62,245 bases of DNA from Pseudomonadales bacterium (GTDB lineage Bacteria; Pseudomonadota; Gammaproteobacteria; Pseudomonadales; Azotimanducaceae), in the NCBI GenBank assembly GCA_016779585.1, contig JADHNI010000008.1, positions 1 through 62,245 of the forward strand. The letters run 5' to 3'. Shown one piece after another: positions 1-8,504 of the stretch; the stretch's first letter is position 1, and every line of letters starts with the position of its first letter. Under the pieces are notes generated by a model. The model was given only the letters and a program-made list of their open reading frames with translations, was not told the origin of the DNA and did not search any database. The translations under genes were made by a program, and so were the position numbers.

Positions 1-70
1 AGCCATGAACAACCACCTGGTTAACTGCTTCCTGCTTGAACTCGTCCGTGTAACGGGGGCTCTTACCCAT
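1..70 (-). CDS. IS3-family transposase OrfA, N-terminal fragment
   Basis: Twenty-three codons are visible, starting at the ATG on the complement of 68-70 and reading MGKSPRYTDEFKQEAVNQVV before the window ends. The pattern R-Y-[ST]-x-E-F-K-x-E-A-V is the standard start of IS3-family OrfA proteins, which carry a helix-turn-helix that binds the element ends and which frameshift into OrfB to make the full transposase. An AGAGGTGG ribosome binding site lies just upstream of the start. The gene is cut by the window edge, not necessarily broken. Confidence 0.75.
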   Translation of the reverse strand, partial: MGKSPRYTDEFKQEAVNQVVVHG

Positions 71-123
71 CTTCCACCTCTTGTGATTAACTATGATTTT
101 TACCACAAAAAGTGTCTATAGAA
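1..123 (-). mobile_element. End of an IS3-family insertion sequence (partial, runs off left edge)
   Basis: The left edge holds the 5' end of an IS3-type transposase OrfA on the minus strand, preceded by about 50 bp of A/T-rich non-coding DNA that would be the end of the element. The outer boundary is inferred, not proven: it should lie about positions 111-123, where comEC coding sequence stops looking native. The other end, OrfB and any target duplication are outside the window. Confidence 0.65.
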
Positions 124-2340
124 GTCAGGCCGTATCAGTCTGCCTGCCTGATGGTGACTGCCATGAAGTCTCCAGATCCCGCTTGCCTGATTCCTTGCCT
201 CACGGGTCATCATACCCCTGGCATCCATGATTATCTCAAGCGCTCCTGTGTCGACTGTTGAAAGCAGCCTGATGGAGCGGTTTTCGTAACGTCGAACAAT
301 ACTGGCATGCGGATGCCCGAAGCGATTCCTATAACCGGCAGAAACGACGGCAACCCCCGGCAGCAGGCGATTCAAAAATGCCGGTGTCGATGACGACTCA
401 CTGCCATGGTGTGGCACCGAGATGACATCCACGGGCATGGCAAACCTCGCCAGCAGTGCCGCCTCGCCTCGGGCCTCGATGTCACCGGTCAACAGCAGGC
501 GCCGGCCATTCACCACAACCAGCAATACACAGGAATCATCATTCCTGGATCCGGACTCACCCACACCAAAAGTGGCAAACCAGATACCGTCGCGTTCCCA
601 GCTCGCCTCACAGGCACCCTGTTCGATGACTCGACCTACCTGAATGGCATCGATAATTTCCTGTCTGCCACCCGCATGATCATTGTCGCCGTGGCTGATG
701 ATCATCTCGTCGAGCACCTGCCAGCCTCGACTTCGAAGTGCAGGAAGCACAACCTGACCTGCTGCACTGAAAGAATCCTCAAAAGAAGGACCGGTATCGT
801 AGAGTGTCGTACCACTGCCGGACTCCAGCAGGACGCTGAGCCCCTGTCCCACATCCAGGAAGGTGACCCTCAGCACCTCCGGCTTCAGTGGTGCCGGATT
901 TTCCATCAGCAGCAATATCTTGGGGATGCCAAGCCACCTGGGAACTAAACCCTTTGGCAGCAGCAGCAAGACAACACCCACCATGGCAACCAGGACCCGC
1001 CATCCGTCCGGTGCCGCAATGTAAACCAGCCCGTCAGATCTCGCAGCAAACTCCAGCAGGTGCCATACCCCTGCCGTGACAACGTTGGTGAGTTCAATCA
1101 GCCAGCCACCCAGTGGGCCAATAAGCAGACACATCACCAGTGAAAGGAGGACCAGTGGCACCAGCACAAAACCCACCACCGGAATCGCCACGACGTTCAC
1201 AGGCAGCGAAATAAGCGGGAACTGATGATTGAAGAGCCCCAAAAGTGGTAACAGCGCAATAAACGCAACCCACTGCGCCTTCCAGACTGCGCTTACACGC
1301 TCATTCCCTTTCCAGTTGGAGAGCCGGTTGGAGAGCCCGAGTATCAACGCAGCAACAACGCCAAAGCTCAACCAGAACCCGGCACTCAAACTTGGCAGTG
1401 GATCCAGCATTGCCACAAACACGGCCGCAAGCGCCAGCCGCGAGAGCAGAGAAATGTTTCTGGCCAGCAAACCGCAGGCGAGATAGACCACGGTCATGGT
1501 CAGCGCCCTTTGAACCGGCAATCCCCAGCCTGCAAGCATTGCGTACCCACCGGCAACGACTATCGTCATCACCGAAGCAGCAGCGTGCCCGATACCAACA
1601 AGTCGACACACGACAAAAGACACTGTGGCCATGAGGCCGACATGCAAACCGGAAACAATGAGCAGGTGTGTTGTACCCGTGGCATTCAGTATCGACCATT
1701 CTCCTGGACGAAGCTGGCTGGTATCACCAAGCGCCAGGGCAAGAAACGTTGGTAGTGCCTCGTCCGGCACTACAGCCCGTATCGATTGGGCAACTTCATG
1801 TCGCAGTCGATCGACACTGTGATCTACACCGATCATCCGGTGTTGTGCACCCGGCACAACATATCCCAGAGCATGGATGCGCTTCGTGAACAGCCAGCGC
1901 TCATAATCGAAGGCATCAAAGTTCACCGCCCCCGTCGGCGCCCTGAGTCGCACCAGGAATCGCCAGCGCTCTCCTGATGCTGGTTTAACCTCGGGGTTGT
2001 ACCAGTAGAGGCGAACCTGGGAGCCATTTAACTCACCTTCTGTCACCCGCAACAGGAAACGAACCGAATGCTCGTTTTCCACGGGCATCCCGATCACCCG
2101 GCCTGTCAGCAGGGCCCTTTCACCCTGACCGGCAAGCATCTGTCGATGGCGCGATTCAATCTCCAGCGCGCAGTAACACCAGGCCATACCAAGCAATAGC
2201 GCGCAGAGCGGTGACAAGCAGGTTCGAAGGCCAAAACCCAAAAGTGGCACCAATATGAGGCACGCTTCGATAGGCAGAAGTAACGGCGTTCGAGCTACCA
2301 GCATTGTGCCGAACACAAACGCCAGGGCGAGGATATTCAC
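100..2340 (-). CDS. comEC: DNA internalization-related competence protein ComEC/Rec2
   Basis: Inner-membrane channel protein for uptake of single-stranded DNA during natural transformation. The 746 residues are the usual gammaproteobacterial length. In order there are an N-terminal DUF4131 region with membrane segments, a central polytopic Competence domain, and a C-terminal metallo-beta-lactamase-like domain beginning near residue 490 (LDVGQGLSVLLESGSGTTLYDTG) with the metal motif SHGDNDHAGG and a later VPHHGSESS. The start is GTG at 2338-2340. It is divergent from the DUF2062 gene. The last six codons (YRHFLW and the TAA at 100-102) appear to come from the end of the neighbouring IS, so the native C-terminus is probably replaced, beyond the catalytic-type domain; the protein may still function. 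Confidence 0.93.
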   Translation of the reverse strand: MNILALAFVFGTMLVARTPLLLPIEACLILVPLLGFGLRTCLSPLCALLLGMAWCYCALEIESRHRQMLAGQGERALLTGRVIGMPVENEHSVRFLLRVTEGELNGSQVRLYWYNPEVKPASGERWRFLVRLRAPTGAVNFDAFDYERWLFTKRIHALGYVVPGAQHRMIGVDHSVDRLRHEVAQSIRAVVPDEALPTFLALALGDTSQLRPGEWSILNATGTTHLLIVSGLHVGLMATVSFVVCRLVGIGHAAASVMTIVVAGGYAMLAGWGLPVQRALTMTVVYLACGLLARNISLLSRLALAAVFVAMLDPLPSLSAGFWLSFGVVAALILGLSNRLSNWKGNERVSAVWKAQWVAFIALLPLLGLFNHQFPLISLPVNVVAIPVVGFVLVPLVLLSLVMCLLIGPLGGWLIELTNVVTAGVWHLLEFAARSDGLVYIAAPDGWRVLVAMVGVVLLLLPKGLVPRWLGIPKILLLMENPAPLKPEVLRVTFLDVGQGLSVLLESGSGTTLYDTGPSFEDSFSAAGQVVLPALRSRGWQVLDEMIISHGDNDHAGGRQEIIDAIQVGRVIEQGACEASWERDGIWFATFGVGESGSRNDDSCVLLVVVNGRRLLLTGDIEARGEAALLARFAMPVDVISVPHHGSESSSTPAFLNRLLPGVAVVSAGYRNRFGHPHASIVRRYENRSIRLLSTVDTGALEIIMDARGMMTREARNQASGIWRLHGSHHQAGRLIRPDFYRHFLW

Positions 2341-2479
2341 TCACTTAATATAGGAACAGCCGGCCCTGGTTCGCAGAAGCCATTACCGTCTTCCAGCGTA
2401 GGCCGATGACCCGGCTGTTGTAATCGAATTGTGAGGTGGCCAGTGTTCACCTTCATGTTGTGGCCAGCTACAGGGCATA

Positions 2480-3010
2480 ATGCTGGCCATGAAGAAGTAC
2501 CTGCCAACAAGGGACCAGATCAGGGAAACCAGGGGCCTCAAGTTCCTGGGCGACCGAATCCTTGAACCCAACCTGTGGCACTTTAATCGACACTCGCTGT
2601 CGTTTGCTTTCCTCATCGGCGGTTTCTGGAGCTTCTTCCCGATTCCCTTCCAGTCCATTCCCTGTGTTCTGTTGTGTATCTGGCTGCGCTGTAATGTGCC
2701 TGTCGCCATTGCCGTGGTCTGGGTCAGTAATCCCATCACCATGAGCCCGATGATGTACTTCGCCTACCTGGTTGGCTCCTGGCTGATGGGTACTCCACAG
2801 CAGGCGACGCCGAATGACCCGACCTTCGAATGGTTCATGGAGCAGTTGGCGAACATCTGGCAACCGCTCTTCCTCGGGGCATTGGTGTGCGGTGCAGTGA
2901 CAGGAATAACCGGCTTCCTCGCCGTACGCATTTACTATCGGTGGCGTATCACCCGCTACAAGCAACGTAAGCTGAGGAAAAGAAAGCGCGGAGAGATCAC
3001 ACCGATCTGA
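2480..3010 (+). CDS. DUF2062 domain-containing membrane protein
   Basis: A 176-residue protein of the DUF2062 family, whose molecular function is unknown. It has the family's hydrophobic core: FLIGGFWSFFPIPFQSIP near residues 43-60, the NPITMSPMMYFAYLVGSW segment, and a further membrane segment at LFLGALVCGAVTGITGFLA, then a very basic cytoplasmic tail (RKLRKRKRG). The ATG at 2480 is preceded by AGGG. The position between comEC and the lolCDE genes is conserved in Pseudomonas-type genomes, which supports the family call but does not reveal the role. Confidence 0.88.
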   Translation: MLAMKKYLPTRDQIRETRGLKFLGDRILEPNLWHFNRHSLSFAFLIGGFWSFFPIPFQSIPCVLLCIWLRCNVPVAIAVVWVSNPITMSPMMYFAYLVGSWLMGTPQQATPNDPTFEWFMEQLANIWQPLFLGALVCGAVTGITGFLAVRIYYRWRITRYKQRKLRKRKRGEITPI

Positions 3011-3016
3011 GATTCG

Positions 3017-4189
3017 CTACTCGTTCCTGAGTATCGCGGCCGGTTGAAGTTTCGCCGCACGCCATGACGGATAAAGTGTCGCTGCGAAGCTGATCAGGAA
3101 GGTAACTAGCGCAATAACCAGGACATCCGGCCAGCGGATGTCGGTGGGTATCTGGTCGAAGTAGGTTCCGGCCACAATACTGAAGCCCGTCAGTTCCTCC
3201 ACAATACCCATGACCGCTGGCGCATAAGCCGCCAGAACCAGGCCGAGCACACAACCGGAGGCAACACCCACCACCGCTAGCCCCAGACCCTGGACGAGAA
3301 ACACTTTCAGCACGCCGCGCTCCGTCATACCCATGGTTCTCAGCACCGCGATATCGCGACGTTTGGTTGACACCAGCATGGTCAGTCCGGAGACAATGCT
3401 GAAGGAAGCGATGGCGATAACAAACGTGAGTAGGACAAACATCATGACCTTTTCCATCCAGACCGTCTGGAAGAAATCACCAAATTCATCCACCCAGCTG
3501 CTTACCTCATAACCCTGGCGCGACAGGTCTTCTGCCAAAGCCGGCGCGTCAAAAATGTTGTCCAGCGTCAATTTCACATCCGGAGCTTCATCCAGCAGCA
3601 TGGCCACCTGGTTCACGTGGGCAACACCGAGCCGGTAATCCATCTCAGAGCCAACTGAAAACGTCCCCGCGACCAGTGCGGAGAAGAGTTGTGGAGAGAT
3701 GTTCTGCCCACTGGCTGATACCGCGGGCAGCACAAGATTCACGTTATCACCGGTTCGTATGCCAAAACGATTCGCAATGGAACGACCAAGCACAACCTGG
3801 AGCCTGTCCGGTGTAAGCCTGCCGAGGCTTTCAGGGCCAATCGCCCGGGTCAGCACACCTGACTCATCTTCACTGTCCGGCTCAATCCCGTAGAGCGTCA
3901 GCAGGTGGCTGCCGTTCCGCGTCACCAACATGACATGGGCAGTTTTAAAGGCTGCTGCATTGCCACGGAAGTCCGCCGGTACGCCGCCCTCCACGACGAC
4001 GTGTGGCACAACACCCAGAATGCGCGTCTTCAACTCGCGATCAAAACCGTTCATAACGGACACCACCACAATAAGTGCTGCGACCCCCAGGACCAGTCCC
4101 AGGAAGGAAACCAGGGTTACCAGGGATACAAAACGGTTTGCAGATCCTGACCGGTAGTAGCGAAGACCAACGAACGTAGAGACGCTCAC
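3017..4189 (-). CDS. lolE: Lipoprotein-releasing ABC transporter permease (LolE-like)
   Basis: Inner-membrane permease of the LolCDE complex, which extracts outer-membrane lipoproteins from the inner membrane and hands them to LolA. The 390 residues show one N-terminal membrane helix (LVTLVSFLGLVLGVAALIVV) followed by the family motif SVMNGFDRELK, a large periplasmic domain, then three C-terminal helices with the FtsX-like region ending in YPSWRAAKLQPAAILRNE. The start overlaps the end of lolD by 4 bp, showing a translationally coupled operon lolC-lolD-lolE. LolC and LolE are paralogues; the name rests on gene order and could be swapped. Confidence 0.92.
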   Translation of the reverse strand: MSVSTFVGLRYYRSGSANRFVSLVTLVSFLGLVLGVAALIVVVSVMNGFDRELKTRILGVVPHVVVEGGVPADFRGNAAAFKTAHVMLVTRNGSHLLTLYGIEPDSEDESGVLTRAIGPESLGRLTPDRLQVVLGRSIANRFGIRTGDNVNLVLPAVSASGQNISPQLFSALVAGTFSVGSEMDYRLGVAHVNQVAMLLDEAPDVKLTLDNIFDAPALAEDLSRQGYEVSSWVDEFGDFFQTVWMEKVMMFVLLTFVIAIASFSIVSGLTMLVSTKRRDIAVLRTMGMTERGVLKVFLVQGLGLAVVGVASGCVLGLVLAAYAPAVMGIVEELTGFSIVAGTYFDQIPTDIRWPDVLVIALVTFLISFAATLYPSWRAAKLQPAAILRNE

Positions 4190-4875
4190 GCTTCACCGCT
4201 CTCCATTAATGCGCCGTGAACGAGCCTGCAGACGCGGGACAGGCGCGAGGCAAACTGGTTGTTGTGTGTCACCACGACAAACGCAACGCCCAGGTCACCG
4301 GAGAGCGACAGGATCAACTGGTGTATCTGGTCCGCGCTGTCTTCATCCAGGTTACCGGTAGGTTCGTCTGCGAGCACAATGGCGGGCCTGGCCACAAGCG
4401 CTCGTGCTATGGCAACGCGCTGCCGCTCGCCGCCGGAAAGTTCCGACGGCAGGTGAGCCAGGCGGTGTGAGAGCCCTACTTTCTCAAGCATGTTCCTCGC
4501 CTCGGCAAGGGCAGAACTTCGTGACTGTCCCGCGATCATCAACGGCATGGCGACATTTTCTTCCGCAGAGAACTCTGGCAGAAGATGGTGGAACTGATAT
4601 ACAAATCCGAGGCGACGATTACGCAATTTGCCAAGCTCGGTCTCGGAAAGCCCGGAAAGATCCTGCCCGTTGATTTCCACAACACCTTCATCCAGGTCGT
4701 CGAGACCAGCCAGCAGATGCAACAGGGTACTTTTGCCACTGCCGGAAACCCCGACGATGGCAACGGTTTCCCCGGTCTTTACAGTAAGATTCAGGTCCCG
4801 CAGCACTTTTACCTCGTTACCACCCTGCCAGTAGCTTTTGCTCACATCTCGAGCGACAAGAACTTCAGACGTCAT
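4186..4875 (-). CDS. lolD: Lipoprotein-releasing ABC transporter ATP-binding protein LolD
   Basis: Cytoplasmic ATPase that powers LolCDE lipoprotein release. The 229 residues contain Walker A GVSGSGKST, the Q-loop region VYQFHHLLPEFSAEENVAMP (the HHLLPEF stretch is typical of LolD), the ABC signature LSGGERQRVAIARAL and Walker B IVLADEPTGNLDE. It overlaps lolC by 11 bp upstream and lolE by 4 bp downstream, so the three are one operon. Length and order match the family; nothing is unusual. Confidence 0.96.
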   Translation of the reverse strand: MTSEVLVARDVSKSYWQGGNEVKVLRDLNLTVKTGETVAIVGVSGSGKSTLLHLLAGLDDLDEGVVEINGQDLSGLSETELGKLRNRRLGFVYQFHHLLPEFSAEENVAMPLMIAGQSRSSALAEARNMLEKVGLSHRLAHLPSELSGGERQRVAIARALVARPAIVLADEPTGNLDEDSADQIHQLILSLSGDLGVAFVVVTHNNQFASRLSRVCRLVHGALMESGEA

Positions 4876-6097
4876 ACTGCAATGCCTCTACAGGGTTTGC
4901 ACCGGCAGCCCTGCTCGCCGGGTAAAGGGTCGCAAACAGGCTGACCAGCAGGCTGGCGACGCTAATCATCAGAACATCACCTGCCTGAACTTCCACAGGC
5001 AGGTATCGAATGAAGTACTCCTTCATCAGGTTCAGCTCAAAGGTTCTGCTAACTACTTCATAAAGCTGCGCCATCGACCAGGTGAGTGCCAGCCCCAGCA
5101 AAAGCCCCAGGACCAAACCAACTATGCCGACAACCATACCGTGCAACATAAACACGAAACGCAGGTCGCGCGGCGTGGCTCCCATGGTGCGAAGGATCGC
5201 GATCTCGGAACGATTATCGTCAACGGTCATCACCAGGTTGGAGACAACGTTAAACATGGCAACCATGACCAGGAGCATTAGCAACAGGAACATGGTGGCT
5301 TTCTGCGTGCCAATTGCGTCATAGAGGTTGCCATTCTGGCGCATCCAGCTGACGCCAAATAGCGTGTAGTCCTCGTTGATGATGTCCTGGATAACGCCAT
5401 GCACTTCAAAGAGATCGTTAACATGGATAACGATGCCATCAATGTCGGATTGCCGTTTCAGCCTGCGTGCATCGTCCAGATTGAGAAATACATGTGACCG
5501 ATCGAGGTCAGCACCCACTCGAAACAGCCCCACCACCTGGACTCTTTTGGTAGTGATCACCGGGCCAGCCAGGGACATCTGCACGTCTGGCAGCACCAGC
5601 GAAATCCTGTCGCCTGGCTTTGCACCAAGTTCTTCTGCCAGTTCGCGACCAATAAGCGCCCCGTAACGGGTTCCTGCAAGCGCCTGCAACGCACCTGGAT
5701 CAACGAAGTCCGGCAGGATAGAGACACTACCTTCCAACTCCGCATCAATGCCCCGGAACGCGACACCCACCATTGAGCCATCCATAACCACCAGACCCGA
5801 ACCCTCCACCACAGGCGCTGCGCCAAGCACCTCCGGGTGTGCCAGTATCTTTTCGCGCAGGCCCTGCCAGTTTTCAAAGCCCTGCCGTGAATAAATGGTT
5901 GCGTGTGGCAGCACTGAGAGCACGCGATCGCGCAGTTCCTTTTCGAAACCGTTCACTACGGAGAGCACGGACAGCAGAACGGCCACGGCGACGGCAAGAC
6001 CGCCGATGGAAAGGACCCCGACAAAAGACATAAGCTGGTTGGCGGATGGCGCCGAGAACAATCGCAACGCTACCAGCCAACGCCAATCAGACAACAT
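4865..6097 (-). CDS. lolC: Lipoprotein-releasing ABC transporter permease (LolC-like)
   Basis: First gene of the lolCDE operon. The 410-residue protein has the N-terminal helix with the motif SVVNGFEKELRDR, a periplasmic domain of about 220 residues, and three C-terminal helices including the FtsX-like core (ILRTMGATPRDLRFVFMLHG) and the closing YPASRAAGANPVEALQYDV. It forms the second permease half with LolE. The ATG is at 6095-6097; the 55 bp to the divergent pilZ start at 6153 must hold the promoters of both. Confidence 0.92.
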   Translation of the reverse strand: MLSDWRWLVALRLFSAPSANQLMSFVGVLSIGGLAVAVAVLLSVLSVVNGFEKELRDRVLSVLPHATIYSRQGFENWQGLREKILAHPEVLGAAPVVEGSGLVVMDGSMVGVAFRGIDAELEGSVSILPDFVDPGALQALAGTRYGALIGRELAEELGAKPGDRISLVLPDVQMSLAGPVITTKRVQVVGLFRVGADLDRSHVFLNLDDARRLKRQSDIDGIVIHVNDLFEVHGVIQDIINEDYTLFGVSWMRQNGNLYDAIGTQKATMFLLLMLLVMVAMFNVVSNLVMTVDDNRSEIAILRTMGATPRDLRFVFMLHGMVVGIVGLVLGLLLGLALTWSMAQLYEVVSRTFELNLMKEYFIRYLPVEVQAGDVLMISVASLLVSLFATLYPASRAAGANPVEALQYDV

Positions 6098-6152
6098 CCG
6101 GCTATTGAATCACGAATCTGGCGCTCATGAATACCGAAGGTACAATGCAGAC

Positions 6153-6719
6153 ATGCGTTCTATAGAGAGAAGATCTTACCTGCGAATCGGAGATGCGGCG
6201 GCCGTGACCTACAAGGCCGTCTCCGAGGAACAGTTTCGCCAGCAGAGCGTGGAATCTGTACTGGGTCTGGATGCGTCTTTCTCTCTGCGCAAGCAACTGT
6301 TCAAACTGGAACTGGATGCGCGAGAGCTGCAACGCGAACTGTCGGAACGGGACCGCAAACTGGGCAGTTACATCCATAACGTCAACCAGCGTATGGAGGT
6401 CATGACCGCGGCCGTCGTCAACCTGGACCAGGGAGAACCTGAAAATCTTGTCGACCTCAGCCCGGCTGGCGTGTCATTCCTGGCAAAAGAAGCTTTCCCC
6501 GCTGATGACCTGTTGGCACTAAAAATCAGCTTCCACAATGTCAGTCTCGGCATAGCCTGTTACGGCATGGTGCGTTACAGCCTGATTGATGATCGAGCGG
6601 GATATCGCCTTGGGGTTCAGTTTATTTCCGCTGATGTCACGACGGAAAACCTGGTTGAGCGTCACATTTTGGCCATCCAGGCTGAAGAGCGACGAAAGAG
6701 ACTGCTTGGAACCAGCTGA
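6153..6719 (+). CDS. PilZ domain-containing protein with internal coiled coil
   Basis: Likely cyclic-di-GMP-responsive protein. The 188 residues begin with the PilZ RxxxR element (RRSYLR, residues 6-11), and the second element D-x-S-x-x-G is at 101-106 (DLSPAG). Between them lies a charged, heptad-like stretch of about 45 residues (RKQLFKLELDARELQRELSERD), predicted here as a coiled coil; such split PilZ proteins are often found next to lolCDE in gammaproteobacteria. The ATG at 6153 is chosen because upstream in-frame sequence overlaps lolC and has no family similarity. Targets are unknown. Confidence 0.85.
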   Translation: MRSIERRSYLRIGDAAAVTYKAVSEEQFRQQSVESVLGLDASFSLRKQLFKLELDARELQRELSERDRKLGSYIHNVNQRMEVMTAAVVNLDQGEPENLVDLSPAGVSFLAKEAFPADDLLALKISFHNVSLGIACYGMVRYSLIDDRAGYRLGVQFISADVTTENLVERHILAIQAEERRKRLLGTS

Positions 6720-6742
6720 AAATGAGACCAGCTGGAACTGCA

Positions 6743-6970
6743 CTAGTTAGAGGCGTCGTAAAAGCCGGTTGAGCGACCGGCAGCAGGCGTTTCCTCGTTG
6801 CTGTCGCATTTGGCGGGGTTACCGCCACAAATCTCACAGGCGCCGTCTATACCGATGTTGTTCAGGCCACCGCAGGTGCCGCTGATCGGGGCCCGCCCTT
6901 TCATGACCCCAATAGCCATACCCGCGACAATCGCAAGCAGGATGATGAAAGACAGTACAAACTCAATCAT
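6743..6970 (-). CDS. nqrM: (Na+)-NQR maturation protein NqrM (DUF539)
   Basis: Small membrane protein needed to mature the Na+-translocating NADH:quinone reductase, probably by delivering iron to the site between NqrD and NqrE. The 75 residues have a single N-terminal membrane helix (FVLSFIILLAIVAGMAIGVM) followed by the conserved cysteine cluster in CGGLNNIG and GACEICGGNPAKC (four cysteines). It overlaps the end of apbE by 4 bp, the usual apbE-nqrM pairing. The nqrABCDEF genes themselves are not in this window. Confidence 0.93.
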   Translation of the reverse strand: MIEFVLSFIILLAIVAGMAIGVMKGRAPISGTCGGLNNIGIDGACEICGGNPAKCDSNEETPAAGRSTGFYDASN

Positions 6971-7989
6971 TGTGGATTTTCCAGGTAATGGTCCATGGCG
7001 CTTGATGTGAGTGACCGGAAGCCACCGTTCTCACGAATTATAGCGAATACCTTGAGATTGTTCGCCTCGGCAATTGCCATGGTTTTGTCCAGTCCAAGAA
7101 CACTGAATGCAGTCGCCAGTCCATCAGCAAAAGCAGCACTTTCATGCAGCACCGTGACCGACGCCAGGTTATGTGTCACCGGCCAGCCTGTGGACGGGTC
7201 CAGCGTGTGTGAATAGAACCTGCCTTCAAGTTCAAAGAAATTCCGGTAGTCGCCTGATGTGGCCATGCCGTGGTTGGTGACGGGAATGGTGCCGTACAGA
7301 CGTCGAATCTCCATATCCGGTGCCTCGATACCAATGACCCAGGGCTGATCCCTGTCATTGAGGCCGCGGGTCCTGACCTCACCACCAATCTCCACGAGGT
7401 AACGGTCGGCACCTTTGCTCTCGAGCAACTGGGCCAGCACATCCACCGCATATCCTTTAGCAACAGCCGATAAATCGATGACCAGGCCATCCGGCCTGGC
7501 CAATTCCCGGCCTTCAATGGTAACGCGTGAGAAACCGACACGTGACATGGCATCCGCAATTTCCAGGTCATCGGGCACACCATTGCGCGGCCCATCCGGA
7601 CCAAATCCCCAGAGGTTGACCAGTGGCCCGACGGTGACATCAAATGCGCCTTCAGAGAGCTCATAAACATCCTGACTCACATCCAGGACACGAGCCAATT
7701 CGTCAGAAATCGGCACCAGGCCTGACGCCCTGTTTAGAAGAGATAACTCGGATTCCGGGATATAGGTCGAGAAGACCTCGTTCAGTGACACCAGTCTGTC
7801 ATCAAGCTCCTGCTGCAGGTTTGATGGGTTGATTTCGTCGGAAACAACCTTGACAGACCAGGTTGTTCCCATAGTCTTACCGCTGACAGCCACGACGGGT
7901 TGATCCGGTGTGCAGGCCACAAGGAAACAGGTGCCCAGCAACAGAGCAAAACCGGTTAACCAGTCTATTGAGCTGCGATTGAATTTCAT
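6967..7989 (-). CDS. apbE: FAD:protein FMN transferase ApbE (lipoprotein)
   Basis: Periplasmic Mg-dependent flavin transferase that attaches FMN covalently to threonine in target proteins, here most likely NqrB and NqrC. The 340 residues begin with a lipoprotein signal ending in the lipobox LVAC (Cys at about residue 26), then show KTMGTTWSVKV, the conserved VDLSAVAKGYAVD, SGDYRNFFE and HTLDPSTGWPV, all ApbE hallmarks. It is cotranscribed with nqrM and divergent from the thioesterase gene with only 17 bp between starts, so promoters must overlap the coding regions or be very compact. Confidence 0.95.
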   Translation of the reverse strand: MKFNRSSIDWLTGFALLLGTCFLVACTPDQPVVAVSGKTMGTTWSVKVVSDEINPSNLQQELDDRLVSLNEVFSTYIPESELSLLNRASGLVPISDELARVLDVSQDVYELSEGAFDVTVGPLVNLWGFGPDGPRNGVPDDLEIADAMSRVGFSRVTIEGRELARPDGLVIDLSAVAKGYAVDVLAQLLESKGADRYLVEIGGEVRTRGLNDRDQPWVIGIEAPDMEIRRLYGTIPVTNHGMATSGDYRNFFELEGRFYSHTLDPSTGWPVTHNLASVTVLHESAAFADGLATAFSVLGLDKTMAIAEANNLKVFAIIRENGGFRSLTSSAMDHYLENPQ

Positions 7990-8006
7990 GGTTTACTCCG
8001 CGCCAT

Positions 8007-8504
8007 ATGCTTTCTTCGCGCCAGACATCAAAGCCCAGGATTTACATCGATTCTATTGACGCCCTGGAAGCTGCTTTTCATGAACGGATCCCCATCAGCA
8101 AGGCCATGGGTGTGCGCGTGGTCAGCTACAACGGAGACAGCCTCACAACCACCGCGCCCCTGAGCGAAAACATCAATCACCAGCACTCTGCTTTCGGTGG
8201 CAGCCTTTTCTCACTGGCGGCTTTGTCCGGCTGGGGCCTTGTTCAAATGAAGCTTAGCGAGTTGCTTCTTGATTGCAATACAGTTGTCATGGATGGCGAG
8301 GTCAGTTACCAGAGTCCTGTTTACGATGATCTCGAGTGTGTCGTTCGGTTACCTGAAGATGCGGACGCAGTCTTTGCAAAACTGGAAGAAAAAGGCACCG
8401 CGAGAACCGAACTGGTCGCCAGTTTTGAATGCAACGGCAAACTTGCCATGCAGATGAAAGGTCGTTACCACCTGAAGCTTCGTAATCCTGCTTCTGAAAC
8501 ATGA
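8007..8504 (+). CDS. YiiD-type hotdog-fold thioesterase
   Basis: A 165-residue protein matching the C-terminal thioesterase domain found in E. coli YiiD. Hotdog features are visible: NHQHSAFGGSLFSLAALSGWG (helix and catalytic loop region) and the strand CNTVVMDGEVSYQSPVYDDL. Likely hydrolyses an acyl-thioester, substrate unknown. The acetyltransferase half of YiiD is absent, as in many gammaproteobacteria. The stop overlaps the next start by 4 bp (ATGA), so it is coupled to the PLP enzyme downstream. Confidence 0.8.
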   Translation: MLSSRQTSKPRIYIDSIDALEAAFHERIPISKAMGVRVVSYNGDSLTTTAPLSENINHQHSAFGGSLFSLAALSGWGLVQMKLSELLLDCNTVVMDGEVSYQSPVYDDLECVVRLPEDADAVFAKLEEKGTARTELVASFECNGKLAMQMKGRYHLKLRNPASET

